Part shown: in pieces, positions 24,962 through 33,064 of the stretch | How the letters are laid out: each line of letters starts with the position of its first letter | Position numbering within the stretch: the stretch's first letter is position 1 | NCBI GenBank assembly: GCA_026984515.1 | Contig: JALSRZ010000160.1 | Span: 1 to 35,637 of the forward strand | Reading direction: 5' to 3' | DNA from: Thiohalobacter sp. | GTDB lineage: Bacteria; Pseudomonadota; Gammaproteobacteria; DSM-19610 | Length of the DNA stretch: 35,637 nt | Notes under the pieces: generated by a model | The model's input: the letters and a program-made list of their open reading frames with translations, nothing else | Database searches by the model: none | What the model was told of the DNA's origin: nothing | Program-made: the position numbers and the translations under genes

Positions 24962-27289
24962 CTAGTCGCGTCTACGCCGCTTTTTGTTAGCCGAGCGACG
25001 CCCGCCACGCCGACCGGACTTCTTTTTCGACGGCCGGGCCGGTTGCTGATCATCCGTGCCGGCGTTCGCCAGTTCGAAATCGATTTTACGGTCGTCCAGG
25101 CTGACACGTACCACTTTTACCTCGACCTCATCACCGAGCCGGTAGGTTTTGCCGGTGCGTTCACCGCGCAGGCGATGACCGGCCGGGTCAAAGTGGTAAT
25201 AGTCGTTGTGCAGTGCCGTGATGTGCACCAGGCCTTCCACGTAGATATCTTTCAGCTCGACAAAAATACCGAACGAGGTCACGCTGCTGACGATGCCAGC
25301 GAAATCCTCCCCGACCTTGTCCAGCATGTACTCGCACTTCAGCCAGTCCACCGCATCGCGGGTAGCGTCATCAGCACGCCGTTCAGTGACCGAACAGTGT
25401 TCGCCCAGCGCGCACATATCGGTTTCGCTGTAGGGGAATTTCGCCAGGCGTGCATTTTTGCCCTTTTCCTTCCTGCGCGCTTCGTTGCGCAACTGGTGGC
25501 GAATGGCGCGGTGCACCAGCAGGTCCGGGTAACGCCGGATCGGCGAGGTGAAGTGCAGGTATTCTTCGCGTGACAGGCCGAAGTGACCGATATTCTCCGG
25601 GCTGTAACGCGCCTGCGACAGGGAGCGCAGCATGACCGTCTGGATCAGGTGCGCGTCGGGTCGCGTACGCACCTGTTTCAGCAGTTTGCCGTAGTCGCCG
25701 GCGCGGGGTTTGTCACCGCCACCGAGCGACAGGCCCAGTTCGCCGAGGAATTCGCGCAGGTCGGACAGCTTGTCGGCCTGCGGGCCTTCGTGCACGCGGT
25801 ACAGGGTCGGCAGTTTGTGGCGGCTGAGGAAACGGGCGGTGCAGACATTGGCCGCGATCATGCACTCTTCGATGATCTTGTGGGCGTCGTTGCGGTGCAC
25901 CGGCACAATGCGCTCGATCTTGCGGTCGGCACCGAACACAATGCGCGTTTCCGTTGTATCGAAGTCAATCGCACCCCGCCGTTCGCGTTGTTTCCTGAAA
26001 GCCTTGTACAAACCATACAGCTCTTCCAGGCTTTTCAACAGCGGCTTGAACCGGGCACGGGTTTTTTTATCGCGGTCCACCAGCATGGCCGCTACCTGGT
26101 CGTAGGTCAGGCGCGCGTGCGAACGCATCACCGCTTCCATGAAGCGCGAGCGCGTCACCTTGCCCTGCCGGTCGATAGTCATTTCACAGACCATGCACAG
26201 GCGGTCAACGTCCGGGTTCAGGGAGCACAGGCCGTTGGACAGGATCTCCGGCAGCATGGGTATCACGCGCTCCGGGAAGTACACCGAGTTGCCGCGCAGG
26301 TGCGCTTCCTGGTCCAGTGCCGTACCCGGTTTGACGTAGTGCGACACGTCGGCGATCGCTACCATCAGCTTCCAGCCATTGGGGGTGCGTTTGCAGTACA
26401 CCGCGTCGTCGAAGTCGCGCGAATCGGCGCCATCAATCGTTACCAGCGGCAGGCTGCGTAAATCGACCCGGTTGCGCCTGGCCGCCGGCGACACCTTTTC
26501 CGCCAGGCCTCGGATTTCATTCTCGACTGCGTCCGGCCAGGCGTGCGGCACTTCGTGGGCACGCATGGCAACGTCGATCTCCATACCGGGTGCCATGTGG
26601 TCACCGATAACTTCCACGATCCTGCCTACCGGCCCGGAACGCTTGTTGGGCTGTTCCACGATCTCCGCGCTAACGAACTGGCCGTGGCGTGCGCCACCCA
26701 CGGCATCCGGCGGAATGCGGATCTCCTGCGTCAGCCGTTTGTGGTCCGGCACCACGAAGCTGATGCCGCTTTCAAAATAGATGCGTCCCACCACGGTATG
26801 GGTATTACGTTCCAGCACTTCGACAATGGCGCCCTCGCGGCGCCCGCGCCGGTCGATGCCCACCACGCGCGCCACCACCCGGTCACCGTTCATCACCTGG
26901 CGCATCTGCCGGGGCGCCAGGAACAGGTCTTCGCCGCCCTCCTCCGGCACCAGGAAGCCGAAACCGTCCGGGTGGCCGATAACCCGGCCGCGCACCATGT
27001 CCATGCGGTCCACCAGGCCGTAGCCACCGCGGCGGTTACGCAACAACTGGCCGTCACGCTCCATGGCGCGCAGGCGGCGGCGCAGGGCTTCGATGTCCTC
27101 GTCCCGGTGCAGGCCAAACGCCTGGCCCAGCTCTTCGCGGGACATCGGCCGGCCGGACTCTTCCAGCACCGACATGATGTACTCGCGGCTGGGAATGGGG
27201 GTATCGTATTTTCCCGCCTCGCGCTCGGCGAACGGGTCCTTACCAAAGCGCGCTTTCTTACTGCGCTGTTTTTTACGTCTTTTTACCAT
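24962..27289 (-). CDS. rnr: Ribonuclease R
   Basis: RNase R is a 3'-5' exoribonuclease that degrades structured RNA and takes part in rRNA quality control and trans-translation. The 775-residue protein has an N-terminal winged-helix region (SREYIMSVLEESGRPMSREE), two cold-shock domains, the RNB catalytic domain with IDGADSRDFDDAVYC at 285-299 (metal-binding Asp residues), an S1 domain (about 640-725) and a very basic C-terminal tail (KKKSGRRGGRRSANKKRRRR). Length is close to E. coli RNase R (813). It is the first gene of rnr-rlmB and is divergent from tRNA-Leu. Confidence 0.98.
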   Translation of the reverse strand: MVKRRKKQRSKKARFGKDPFAEREAGKYDTPIPSREYIMSVLEESGRPMSREELGQAFGLHRDEDIEALRRRLRAMERDGQLLRNRRGGYGLVDRMDMVRGRVIGHPDGFGFLVPEEGGEDLFLAPRQMRQVMNGDRVVARVVGIDRRGRREGAIVEVLERNTHTVVGRIYFESGISFVVPDHKRLTQEIRIPPDAVGGARHGQFVSAEIVEQPNKRSGPVGRIVEVIGDHMAPGMEIDVAMRAHEVPHAWPDAVENEIRGLAEKVSPAARRNRVDLRSLPLVTIDGADSRDFDDAVYCKRTPNGWKLMVAIADVSHYVKPGTALDQEAHLRGNSVYFPERVIPMLPEILSNGLCSLNPDVDRLCMVCEMTIDRQGKVTRSRFMEAVMRSHARLTYDQVAAMLVDRDKKTRARFKPLLKSLEELYGLYKAFRKQRERRGAIDFDTTETRIVFGADRKIERIVPVHRNDAHKIIEECMIAANVCTARFLSRHKLPTLYRVHEGPQADKLSDLREFLGELGLSLGGGDKPRAGDYGKLLKQVRTRPDAHLIQTVMLRSLSQARYSPENIGHFGLSREEYLHFTSPIRRYPDLLVHRAIRHQLRNEARRKEKGKNARLAKFPYSETDMCALGEHCSVTERRADDATRDAVDWLKCEYMLDKVGEDFAGIVSSVTSFGIFVELKDIYVEGLVHITALHNDYYHFDPAGHRLRGERTGKTYRLGDEVEVKVVRVSLDDRKIDFELANAGTDDQQPARPSKKKSGRRGGRRSANKKRRRRD

Positions 27290-27358
27290 GCGCGCATGCT
27301 AACCACTTTAGCCAGCAAAGGAAAATCGAAGCCGCTGCGCAGGAACAGCCCGTCGGAA

Positions 27359-27387
27359 TTGACAAGCCCAAATCGGGCCGGTAGAGT
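27359..27387 (+). promoter_or_regulatory. Promoter of tRNA-Leu
   Basis: A perfect TTGACA (27359-27364), a 17-bp spacer and TAGAGT (27382-27387) lie 39 bp upstream of the mature tRNA. The discriminator after the -10 box is GC-rich (TCGCGG), as in stable-RNA promoters under stringent control; the control itself is inference. Confidence 0.8.
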
Positions 27388-27426
27388 TCGCGGCCTGTCG
27401 TACAGGCGGCCTGCCGGTACGATCAT

Positions 27427-27513
27427 GCCGAGGTGGTGAAATTGGTAGACACGCTAGCTTCAGGTGCTAGTGGGGGCAACCCCGTGGAGGTTCAAGTCCT
27501 CTCCTCGGCACCA
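27427..27513 (+). tRNA. tRNA-Leu (anticodon CAG)
   Basis: This 87-nt class II tRNA has acceptor arms GCCGAGG / CCTCGGC, an anticodon stem CTAGC / GCTAG enclosing loop TTCAGGT with anticodon CAG at 27461-27463, a long variable arm (TGGGGGCAACCCCGT) and a T loop TTCAAGT. Discriminator A and an encoded CCA complete the 3' end. It reads CUG codons. It is followed by accessory DNA, as often seen at integration sites, but I found no duplicated 3' end and no integrase. Confidence 0.97.
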
Positions 27514-27800
27514 TTTAAATCAACCAGTTACAAGCAGCCCCACCAGCAAGAGATACCCAGGAAATCGGGCTGTATGGCGGGGACAGGGACGTGTGCAAAC
27601 ACCAGCCGGTAAACGGCTGAACGAACCGGGGCAGAAACTCAACCGGCCAACCGTGTTCGCATCCACCGGTTTCCCAGGCTAATCATCGAATCGGGCACGG
27701 TAAACCTCAGGCTTTTCACTATACTCATGCTCATGGCGAAGCCTTCGGTTTCCGCTTGGCAGCATTGCATGGTTTGTTGGCCTTCAATCCATAGTAATTA
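27514..27800. other. Intergenic region downstream of tRNA-Leu, no gene recognised
   Basis: No coding frame with recognisable homology is present between the tRNA and the operator array, and no clear intrinsic terminator follows the tRNA. A single copy of a GGGGACAGGGACG-type motif occurs at 27576-27600. Similar sequences are part of REP families tied to Y1-type transposases in other bacteria, but one unpaired copy is weak evidence. Composition becomes AT-rich from about 27780. Confidence 0.5.
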
Positions 27801-27802
27801 TA

Positions 27803-27860
27803 TCGTACGTGAACTATTTCAGGTTATTTTCTGATAAATTCAATATTTATCACGTACGGT
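27803..27860. promoter_or_regulatory. Operator-like array upstream of hipB (sites 1 and 2)
   Basis: CGTACGTGA occurs at 27804-27812 on the plus strand and as TCACGTACG at 27850-27858. A third copy is split by an inserted element (CGTACGT at 27904-27910 and CGTACGTGA at 28145-28153). Core centres are 49 and about 51 bp apart, close to five helical turns each, in AT-rich DNA. HipB proteins bind several spaced operators upstream of hipBA, so these are likely its sites; the E. coli consensus is different. Confidence 0.65.
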
Positions 27861-27910
27861 ATTATTTTATTGATTTTTTTCCAGATTTATTGCTGTTTTT
27901 TACCGTACGT

Positions 27911-28144
27911 CACTGCTGTCCCGTTAACCCGCCAACCACGTGACTAAACCATAAGCGGCAGGTACGTTTTGAGCCAGGTCGGGCAAACCGGACATGGGAC
28001 CGGTATCACCCGGTCAAGACACGCAGAACCTGCCATCCCTGGCCGCTCGACTGCCGCATCCCTGCGGCAGACGGTCCTGACCGGGTGATACCGGTCCCAT
28101 GTCCTCACCTGCAGGCTCGCTCCAAAGTTAACGGGACAGCAGTG
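27911..28144. mobile_element. 234-bp MITE-like element with nested inverted repeats
   Basis: Perfect 18-bp terminal inverted repeats (CACTGCTGTCCCGTTAAC at 27911-27928 and its complement at 28127-28144) are flanked by a 7-bp direct repeat CGTACGT (27904-27910, 28145-28151), a target-site duplication. Inside is a perfect 27-bp inverted repeat (27990-28016 with 28078-28104) and a central 8-bp hairpin (CTGCCGCA TCCC TGCGGCAG, 28051-28070). There is no open frame for a transposase. It lies between the operator-like array and hipB, 28 bp before the hipB ATG. Confidence 0.88.
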
Positions 28145-28172
28145 CGTACGTGATTATTATTGGGCTGGAAAG

Positions 28173-28448
28173 ATGGCAAAAAAGGATATCTCCTACGGAC
28201 GGGTTCAGTCGGCTGAAGACCTCGGCCAGTTGGTACGCGCTCACCGCAAAGGTAAAGGGTTGACACTCCAAACGGTCTCCGGACTCGGCAACCTGAGCAC
28301 ACGGTTCCTGTCCGAATTCGAACGGGGCAAGGAGACTGCCGAGATTGGAAAAGTCCTGAAAGCTTTACGGACCCTGGGTCTGGACGTCATCGTTCAACCA
28401 AGGGGACCGTCAACCACTTCCTCTCACAAACGAAGACTTTTCATGTGA
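28173..28448 (+). CDS. hipB: HipB-like HTH antitoxin/repressor
   Basis: The 91-residue protein has an Xre/Cro-type helix-turn-helix (about residues 15-68: AEDLGQLVRAHRKGKGLTLQ, LSTRFLSEFERGKETAEIGK) followed by LKALRTLGLDVIVQPRG, a HipB-like C-terminal strand. HipB neutralises the HipA kinase toxin and represses the operon. The ATG is preceded by GGAAAG. The gene looks intact, but its toxin gene is only a fragment and its upstream region has been split by a MITE. The last residues (SSHKRRLFM) may be altered by the deletion that removed most of hipA. Confidence 0.8.
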   Translation: MAKKDISYGRVQSAEDLGQLVRAHRKGKGLTLQTVSGLGNLSTRFLSEFERGKETAEIGKVLKALRTLGLDVIVQPRGPSTTSSHKRRLFM

Positions 28449-28458
28449 CGCCAGTGTT

Positions 28459-28611
28459 GCTCATCGTTTTTTCGCCAACCTGCTGCCCGAGGGTAGTGTT
28501 CGCGAGCACATTGTTCGTGATCTGAAAATTCCCAATACCGATTTTGACCTGTTGCGCGCCATCAAACGCATCGAGCGTGTGGCCACACAGCAAGTGCCCT
28601 TGATACGCTAA
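28459..28611 (+). pseudogene. hipA: hipA toxin remnant
   Basis: A frame from about 28459 to the TAA at 28609-28611 encodes HRFFANLLPEGSVREHIV followed by RDLKIPNTDFDLLRAI, matching the conserved N-terminal segment of HipA kinases (FF-NLLPEG...FDLL-AIG). The preceding ~60 residues and the whole kinase domain are missing. After LLRAI the similarity ends (KRIERVATQQVPLIR is not HipA-like). Both a 5' deletion joining it to hipB and a 3' deletion are implied. It has no start codon of its own and cannot make an active toxin. The 28612-28703 remainder shows nothing recognisable. Confidence 0.7.
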
Positions 28612-28703
28612 AAAGTCTGGATCAGGACCGGGCAAACAGCGCCTCGCCTTCTTATTTTCGGCGGTAGCATGTGCAATGCGCACACGTCCGGGCGAAACAC
28701 CTG

Positions 28704-29471
28704 TCAGGGGGGCGTCCCGCCAGCGGATACGGATCGTTTGATCTCGGCTACACCGGCCGGCATATCGCTGTCCTTGTCCCCGACCACGACCCGCGGCCAG
28801 TTCAGCCTGGGATTCGGATTATGGGGAGATTCCATCCGCGTGAGCACCTTGTTGCCCAGGTCCAGCACCTGTCTGAGGGCGGCGGTTTCTTCCGGGTCTG
28901 GCCGGTAGGTGGTAAATTTCTGTTCGATCAGCTTCTGGTCTCCGCGCCAGATCTGGAACACCCAGTCACCCTCGACCAGCTCGTAGTCTTCGTCAAAACC
29001 GTAGCCGGTATAGACAATGACATGGTTACTGCTGACCTTGCGTTTGACCATAAAATCCGAGCCGGTGGTGACCGAACCATCCGGCAGGGTCATTGCGGGG
29101 TGTTTCAGAACGCGTCTCAGCTCAACGTAGGCCGGCTGATTCGGGAGCGGCCATATACGGTACTGCAGGTACATCTGGGCACCCTTGACCAGGGGGATAC
29201 GCGCGGTCGACCTGACCAGTTCAATGACCGGACTGTCAACCACCTTGCCGGTAGTGGTTTTGGGATCATCCACGATCCCGCCGCTGCGTACCATCCGGTA
29301 CAGGCCGCGCTGGGTTACTTTCGCCTGCAGGGGTTTGTTCAGGTAATCCGGGGTCTTTGCAACGGCGACACGATCCGATTCTGACAACGAGGCGTTGTCA
29401 TTCTGCTGCGATGCGTTCTGTTCACAACCGAACAGAGCAACAACCAATATAACGGGAACAAGATACCTCAT
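28704..29471 (-). CDS. DUF3859-containing lipoprotein
   Basis: The 255-residue protein starts with a lipoprotein signal (MRYLVPVILVVALFGCEQ; lipid Cys after LFG). After a low-complexity linker (NASQQNDNASLSESD) it has a single domain. GLYRMVRSGGIVDDPKTTTG, VELRRVLKHPAMTLPDG and YELVEGDWVFQIWRGDQKL match what I know of DUF3859, a beta-sandwich-like domain of unknown function. The ATG at 29471 is chosen because the signal peptide starts there; the frame is open to 29555. It follows the Cys-rich secreted protein gene by 159 bp on the same strand. Confidence 0.75.
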   Translation of the reverse strand: MRYLVPVILVVALFGCEQNASQQNDNASLSESDRVAVAKTPDYLNKPLQAKVTQRGLYRMVRSGGIVDDPKTTTGKVVDSPVIELVRSTARIPLVKGAQMYLQYRIWPLPNQPAYVELRRVLKHPAMTLPDGSVTTGSDFMVKRKVSSNHVIVYTGYGFDEDYELVEGDWVFQIWRGDQKLIEQKFTTYRPDPEETAALRQVLDLGNKVLTRMESPHNPNPRLNWPRVVVGDKDSDMPAGVAEIKRSVSAGGTPP

Positions 29472-29630
29472 GTGACCAGCCTCTGTCTGGGTGTATCGAA
29501 CAATCTGCAACCTGATCCGGAAAGCCGGTATCAGCATACACGCTGTATTGCGCAACAGGAAACCCGGCGGACGCGAACGTCCGCCGGATCAGGTGCAAAC
29601 CACTCAGTCGGCTGTGTTCGAACCACCGGC

Positions 29631-31355
29631 TTACTGGTTATAGGCCTCATGGATGTGCATCACCATGCGCGGATCGACCGTCTCGATATCACCCGGGCCG
29701 ATGTTCGGGTTGGAAACCGCACCACCACGATTGACCCAGTCAAACTGCGCAATCGGCATCGCACAACCGGTGTTACCGGCCGGGTCATTCGGGTCTCCGT
29801 TACAGCGCCCGCTGCCGTCACCCGCCAGCGGTCCACCGTCCTGGTGGGCCTTGTCGATGAGGTATTCGTACACCGTGCCGCCCGGCACAAAACACTGGTT
29901 GGCCGGGTGGCCGGGGCCGGGCTGACCATCCCCGTCCTTGTCACAGCCGGCATTACCGGCCGATACACCGACATACAGGGTCTCGACATCACAGGCATCC
30001 AGGTCGGGCCGCACGCCGGTGACCGGGTCTTTGGGGTTGATGTAATCACAACCGGGACCAGAGATACGGTTGATGCTCACGCCGGCAATGATATTCACAC
30101 CGGGATCGAGGGCAAGCGTACCGGTGCGGTGATTTTCGCCGGGATCCACCACAAAGATATGCTGGCGAAAGACACCGGGATTACAGGCCGGTCCGGGACC
30201 CTGCGGCGATGCACCGGGAGCCTCGCCCCGCACACAGTCACGCGAACGGCTGCGACGGGTACCGAACAGGCTGCCGTCCTCGGACATGCGGATTGCACGC
30301 AGGTTGTCACGACGCTTCGGTGAATTGAAATACGGCGCGTCGTAATAGTTCAACGGGCTGGATGTATCCCCAGTGCCGTCGTTGGAAAGGTCGATTACCC
30401 GGATCACCCTGGCTTCGTTCTTCTCCTTGTCCAGCTTGAGCGACCTGCCGTGCCTGAACGGCTTGTTGGAACCGACGCCACGACTGTGTTTGTCAATGCC
30501 TGCCTTCCAGTCGACCACGAATACCGCGTCACCGTGGAACATGCTGATGAAAAGGCCTTCGTCGTTGACCAGCACGCCGGCAGGACAGTTCCAGCGGGGA
30601 TCATTGGCATAGGGCAGATCGTCGTCCCTGGGCATGCTGTACTCGTCGATGGCTTCCATGGTGTTCTGGTCAATGATGAGTACACGGCCATTGGCACCCC
30701 GCTCCGGGGTGCTGTACACCGGGGGAAAGTACATCCAGGACGAGTTATCCGGTCGCGGGTTGCCGGTCGCCGGGTCAATTGCACTCTCGCCCGGTCCGAA
30801 GGGAGTGGAGTTGTTGGCATTGAAGAAATTGGCGTCACACACCGTCTGCGCAATATTGCCGTTGGGCATGAAACCGTTGCCGAGTATGCGGGGCACATAG
30901 CCGAAGTTGCCGCCATGCGGGGACGGTGAAGTCGGCCAGACCGGGCTGGTCTTGATGGCCGTGCCGTCCCGGTGGTGCTCGATCAGCGCGTGCTGGGCAG
31001 CGCTGGTCAGGTAGGCATGGCCGTTCTCGCCACCGGAGGTATTACCGGTAGGTTTCCACGGGCTGCCTGCTGCGCAGGACACGTGTTCGGGACAGATATC
31101 TGTACCGATATTCGCGGGTGTAAAAGGATTGCTGACCGTAATACCTCGCTCGCCGGTGGTGGTGTTCATTTCCAGTAAACGCCCCGGACCGGGGATATTG
31201 GAGAAGGGGGCATTCTGGGAATCGGCCATCATGATATTGGACTCCAGGCAAACCGGTGTGCCGGCGGCTGAATTGCCTGAATGTGCAACCGCGTTGCCGA
31301 CAGGCATTGACATGCCCACCGCCAGCGCGGTCACCGTTAGCTTGTATCTGTTCAT
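29631..31355 (-). CDS. Secreted Cys-rich, possibly beta-propeller protein of unknown function
   Basis: This 574-residue protein has a Sec signal peptide (MNRYKLTVTALAVGMSMPVG, cleavage near AVA-HSG). The mature part has many cysteines (motifs such as TVCDANF, RWNCPAGVL, GPACNPGVF, DACDVET), suggesting disulfides, and is rich in Gly, Asn, Asp and Pro. Strand-like segments such as GRVLIIDQNTMEAIDEY and VFVVDWKAG look like beta-propeller blades. CDKDGDGQPG resembles a calcium-binding loop (DxDxDG). I do not recognise the family. It may be periplasmic or extracellular. A dyad-symmetric site lies about 93-125 bp upstream, and a DsbA-like folding route would be expected for export. Confidence 0.8.
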   Translation of the reverse strand: MNRYKLTVTALAVGMSMPVGNAVAHSGNSAAGTPVCLESNIMMADSQNAPFSNIPGPGRLLEMNTTTGERGITVSNPFTPANIGTDICPEHVSCAAGSPWKPTGNTSGGENGHAYLTSAAQHALIEHHRDGTAIKTSPVWPTSPSPHGGNFGYVPRILGNGFMPNGNIAQTVCDANFFNANNSTPFGPGESAIDPATGNPRPDNSSWMYFPPVYSTPERGANGRVLIIDQNTMEAIDEYSMPRDDDLPYANDPRWNCPAGVLVNDEGLFISMFHGDAVFVVDWKAGIDKHSRGVGSNKPFRHGRSLKLDKEKNEARVIRVIDLSNDGTGDTSSPLNYYDAPYFNSPKRRDNLRAIRMSEDGSLFGTRRSRSRDCVRGEAPGASPQGPGPACNPGVFRQHIFVVDPGENHRTGTLALDPGVNIIAGVSINRISGPGCDYINPKDPVTGVRPDLDACDVETLYVGVSAGNAGCDKDGDGQPGPGHPANQCFVPGGTVYEYLIDKAHQDGGPLAGDGSGRCNGDPNDPAGNTGCAMPIAQFDWVNRGGAVSNPNIGPGDIETVDPRMVMHIHEAYNQ

Positions 31356-31447
31356 GGGAATCTCGCTCCTGGCTATCGTCTTGTATTGGGGATGCAGCGA
31401 CTACCGGCGCGTAATTTCGCGGCGCCTCAGTGGTGTAAGAGACCGGG

Positions 31448-31480
31448 GCGCTGCAAAATATTCATTTATTTTTGCAGCGC
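31448..31480. promoter_or_regulatory. 33-bp dyad: possible operator upstream of the secreted protein gene
   Basis: Perfect 11-bp arms GCGCTGCAAAA (31448-31458) and TTTTGCAGCGC (31470-31480) flank an 11-bp AT-rich spacer (TATTCATTTAT). It lies 93-125 bp upstream of the start at 31355. There is no T-run after either arm, so it is less likely to be an intrinsic terminator and more like a binding site for a dimeric regulator; this is inference. Confidence 0.5.
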
Positions 31481-31517
31481 GAGAAGGCCGCTGCTTTCAG
31501 TACGCTGGATACCGGCC

Positions 31518-31550
31518 CTAGCCCGCATTTCTCACCGACTTCCTGCTGCG
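31518..31550 (-). mobile_element. Solo end of the copy-A/B element family
   Basis: The 33 nt CTAGCCCGCATTTCTCACCG... at 31518-31550 are identical to the reverse complement of 35421-35453, the right end of the complete element. After 31550 the similarity stops and no second end is found nearby, so this is a remnant. It lies between the DUF853 gene and the secreted protein gene. Confidence 0.8.
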
Positions 31551-31590
31551 CACTACCGATTCCGGCGCCAAACAAGCATATAAAACAGGG

Positions 31591-33054
31591 TTATCGATGC
31601 AGGGAACCGAGGATACCGCGCACCACCTGCCGCCCCAGCGAACTGCCTATGGAGCGCGCAACGCTTTTCATCATGGCCTCCCAGACACTCTGGCGCCTGC
31701 GTCCGCTACGTGCTTTTGTGGCGGTTTTTCCAGGGGCTTTCGCCTTTCTGTTCTCCGTGTCTGCATCCGCCTTCGCTGCCCGCGCGGTCAGTCTCTCCCA
31801 GGCCGATTTTCGATCGACCGGCTGGTCGTATCGATCGCCCAGCGGGCTGGCCGCAATCACCGCACGGCGTTCCGCCGCCCTGGCCGGGCCCATGCGGGAC
31901 GCCGGCGGACGGATCAGGGTACGCTCCACCACGCCGGGGGTACCCTTGGCGGTCAATGTCGAGACCAGTGCTTCACCCACACCCAGCTCCCGGATCGCCT
32001 GCGCGGCACTGAAGTCGGGGTTGGCGCGGAACGTTTCGGCCGCTGCGCGGACGGCTTTCTGGTCACGTGGCGTGAAAGCCCGCAGGGCATGCTGCACCCG
32101 GTTGCCCAGCTGGCCCAGGATACGGTCGGGAATATCCAGCGGACTCTGGGTGACGAAATAGATCCCGACCCCTTTGGAACGAATCAGACGCACTACCTGT
32201 TCGACCTTGTCGACCAGCGCCCTGGGCGCATCGTTGAACAACAGGTGCGCTTCGTCGAAAAAGAACACAATGCGCGGTTTATCCGGATCGCCGATCTCCG
32301 GCAACTCCTCGAACAGTTCCGACATCAACCACAACAGGAAAGTCGCATACAGCCGGGGTTGCTGCATCAGCCGGTCGGCAGCGAGAATATTGACCCGGCC
32401 GCGACCGTCTTCCGCGGTAGCGATAAAATCCCGGATATCCAGTGCCGGTTCCCCCAGGAACTGCCTGCCGCCCTGTTGCTGCAACACCAGCAGGCGGCGC
32501 TGGATGGCACCGACGGAAGCTCGCGGGATGTTGCCATACTCAGCGGAAAGCTCCCTGGCATTTTCCGCCATGAAATTCAGCATGGCGCGCAGGTCCTTGA
32601 GGTCCAGCAGCAACAGACCCTGGTCGTCCGCGACCTGGAAGGTCGCATACAGCACCCCTTCCTGGGTGTCGTTCAGGTCCAGCATGCGCGCCAGCAGCAG
32701 GGGACCGATCTCTGCGACGGTGGTCCGCAGGCGGTGCCCCTTTTTGCCGTACAGGTCCCAGAAAGTGACCGGGCAGGCCCGCAGTGTGTAGGGCTCCAGG
32801 CCGATCTGTGCGGCGCGTTTGATCAGTGCCGGCTTTTCGGTCCCGGCCAGCGCCATTCCCGACAGGTCACCCTTTACATCCGCCATGAAAACCGGCACGC
32901 CCCGGTCTGAAAATGCCTCGGCCAGGACCTGCAGCGAAACCGTTTTACCCGTGCCGGTGGCACCGGCAATCAGGCCGTGGCGATTCGCCATGGCCGGGCG
33001 CAGGTATACCGCGCGCCTGCCCTTGCCCAGAAACAGGCCTTTTTCAACCGTCAT
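31591..33054 (-). CDS. yjgR: HerA-like ATPase, DUF853/YjgR family
   Basis: The 487-residue cytoplasmic protein is a HerA/FtsK-like P-loop ATPase. It has Walker A GATGTGKT (31-38), Walker B RIVFFFDEAHLLF, and the DUF853 motifs DVKGDLSGMA, PVTFWDLYGKKGHRLRTT and GIYFVTQSPLDIPD. Length agrees with E. coli YjgR (about 500). The C-terminal 90 residues are basic (KAPGKTATKARSGRRRQSVW). The biological role is not established. No NurA-like nuclease is nearby, so it is not a canonical HerA-NurA pair. It follows the YidB-like gene by 10 bp. Confidence 0.9.
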   Translation of the reverse strand: MTVEKGLFLGKGRRAVYLRPAMANRHGLIAGATGTGKTVSLQVLAEAFSDRGVPVFMADVKGDLSGMALAGTEKPALIKRAAQIGLEPYTLRACPVTFWDLYGKKGHRLRTTVAEIGPLLLARMLDLNDTQEGVLYATFQVADDQGLLLLDLKDLRAMLNFMAENARELSAEYGNIPRASVGAIQRRLLVLQQQGGRQFLGEPALDIRDFIATAEDGRGRVNILAADRLMQQPRLYATFLLWLMSELFEELPEIGDPDKPRIVFFFDEAHLLFNDAPRALVDKVEQVVRLIRSKGVGIYFVTQSPLDIPDRILGQLGNRVQHALRAFTPRDQKAVRAAAETFRANPDFSAAQAIRELGVGEALVSTLTAKGTPGVVERTLIRPPASRMGPARAAERRAVIAASPLGDRYDQPVDRKSAWERLTARAAKADADTENRKAKAPGKTATKARSGRRRQSVWEAMMKSVARSIGSSLGRQVVRGILGSLHR

Positions 33055-33064
33055 CGGAATGCCG

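Noticed and set aside
28441-28683. Minus-strand open frame of 80 codons over the hipA remnant
   Set aside because: The opposite strand carries a clear HipA segment, so this frame is a shadow.
27427-28703. Integrated island using tRNA-Leu as attachment site
   Set aside because: No integrase and no repeat of the tRNA 3' end was found downstream within the window; accessory DNA next to a tRNA alone is not proof.
31591-33054. HerA component of an antiphage system
   Set aside because: The motifs are those of the widespread DUF853/YjgR family and there is no adjacent NurA, SIR2 or DUF4297-type partner.
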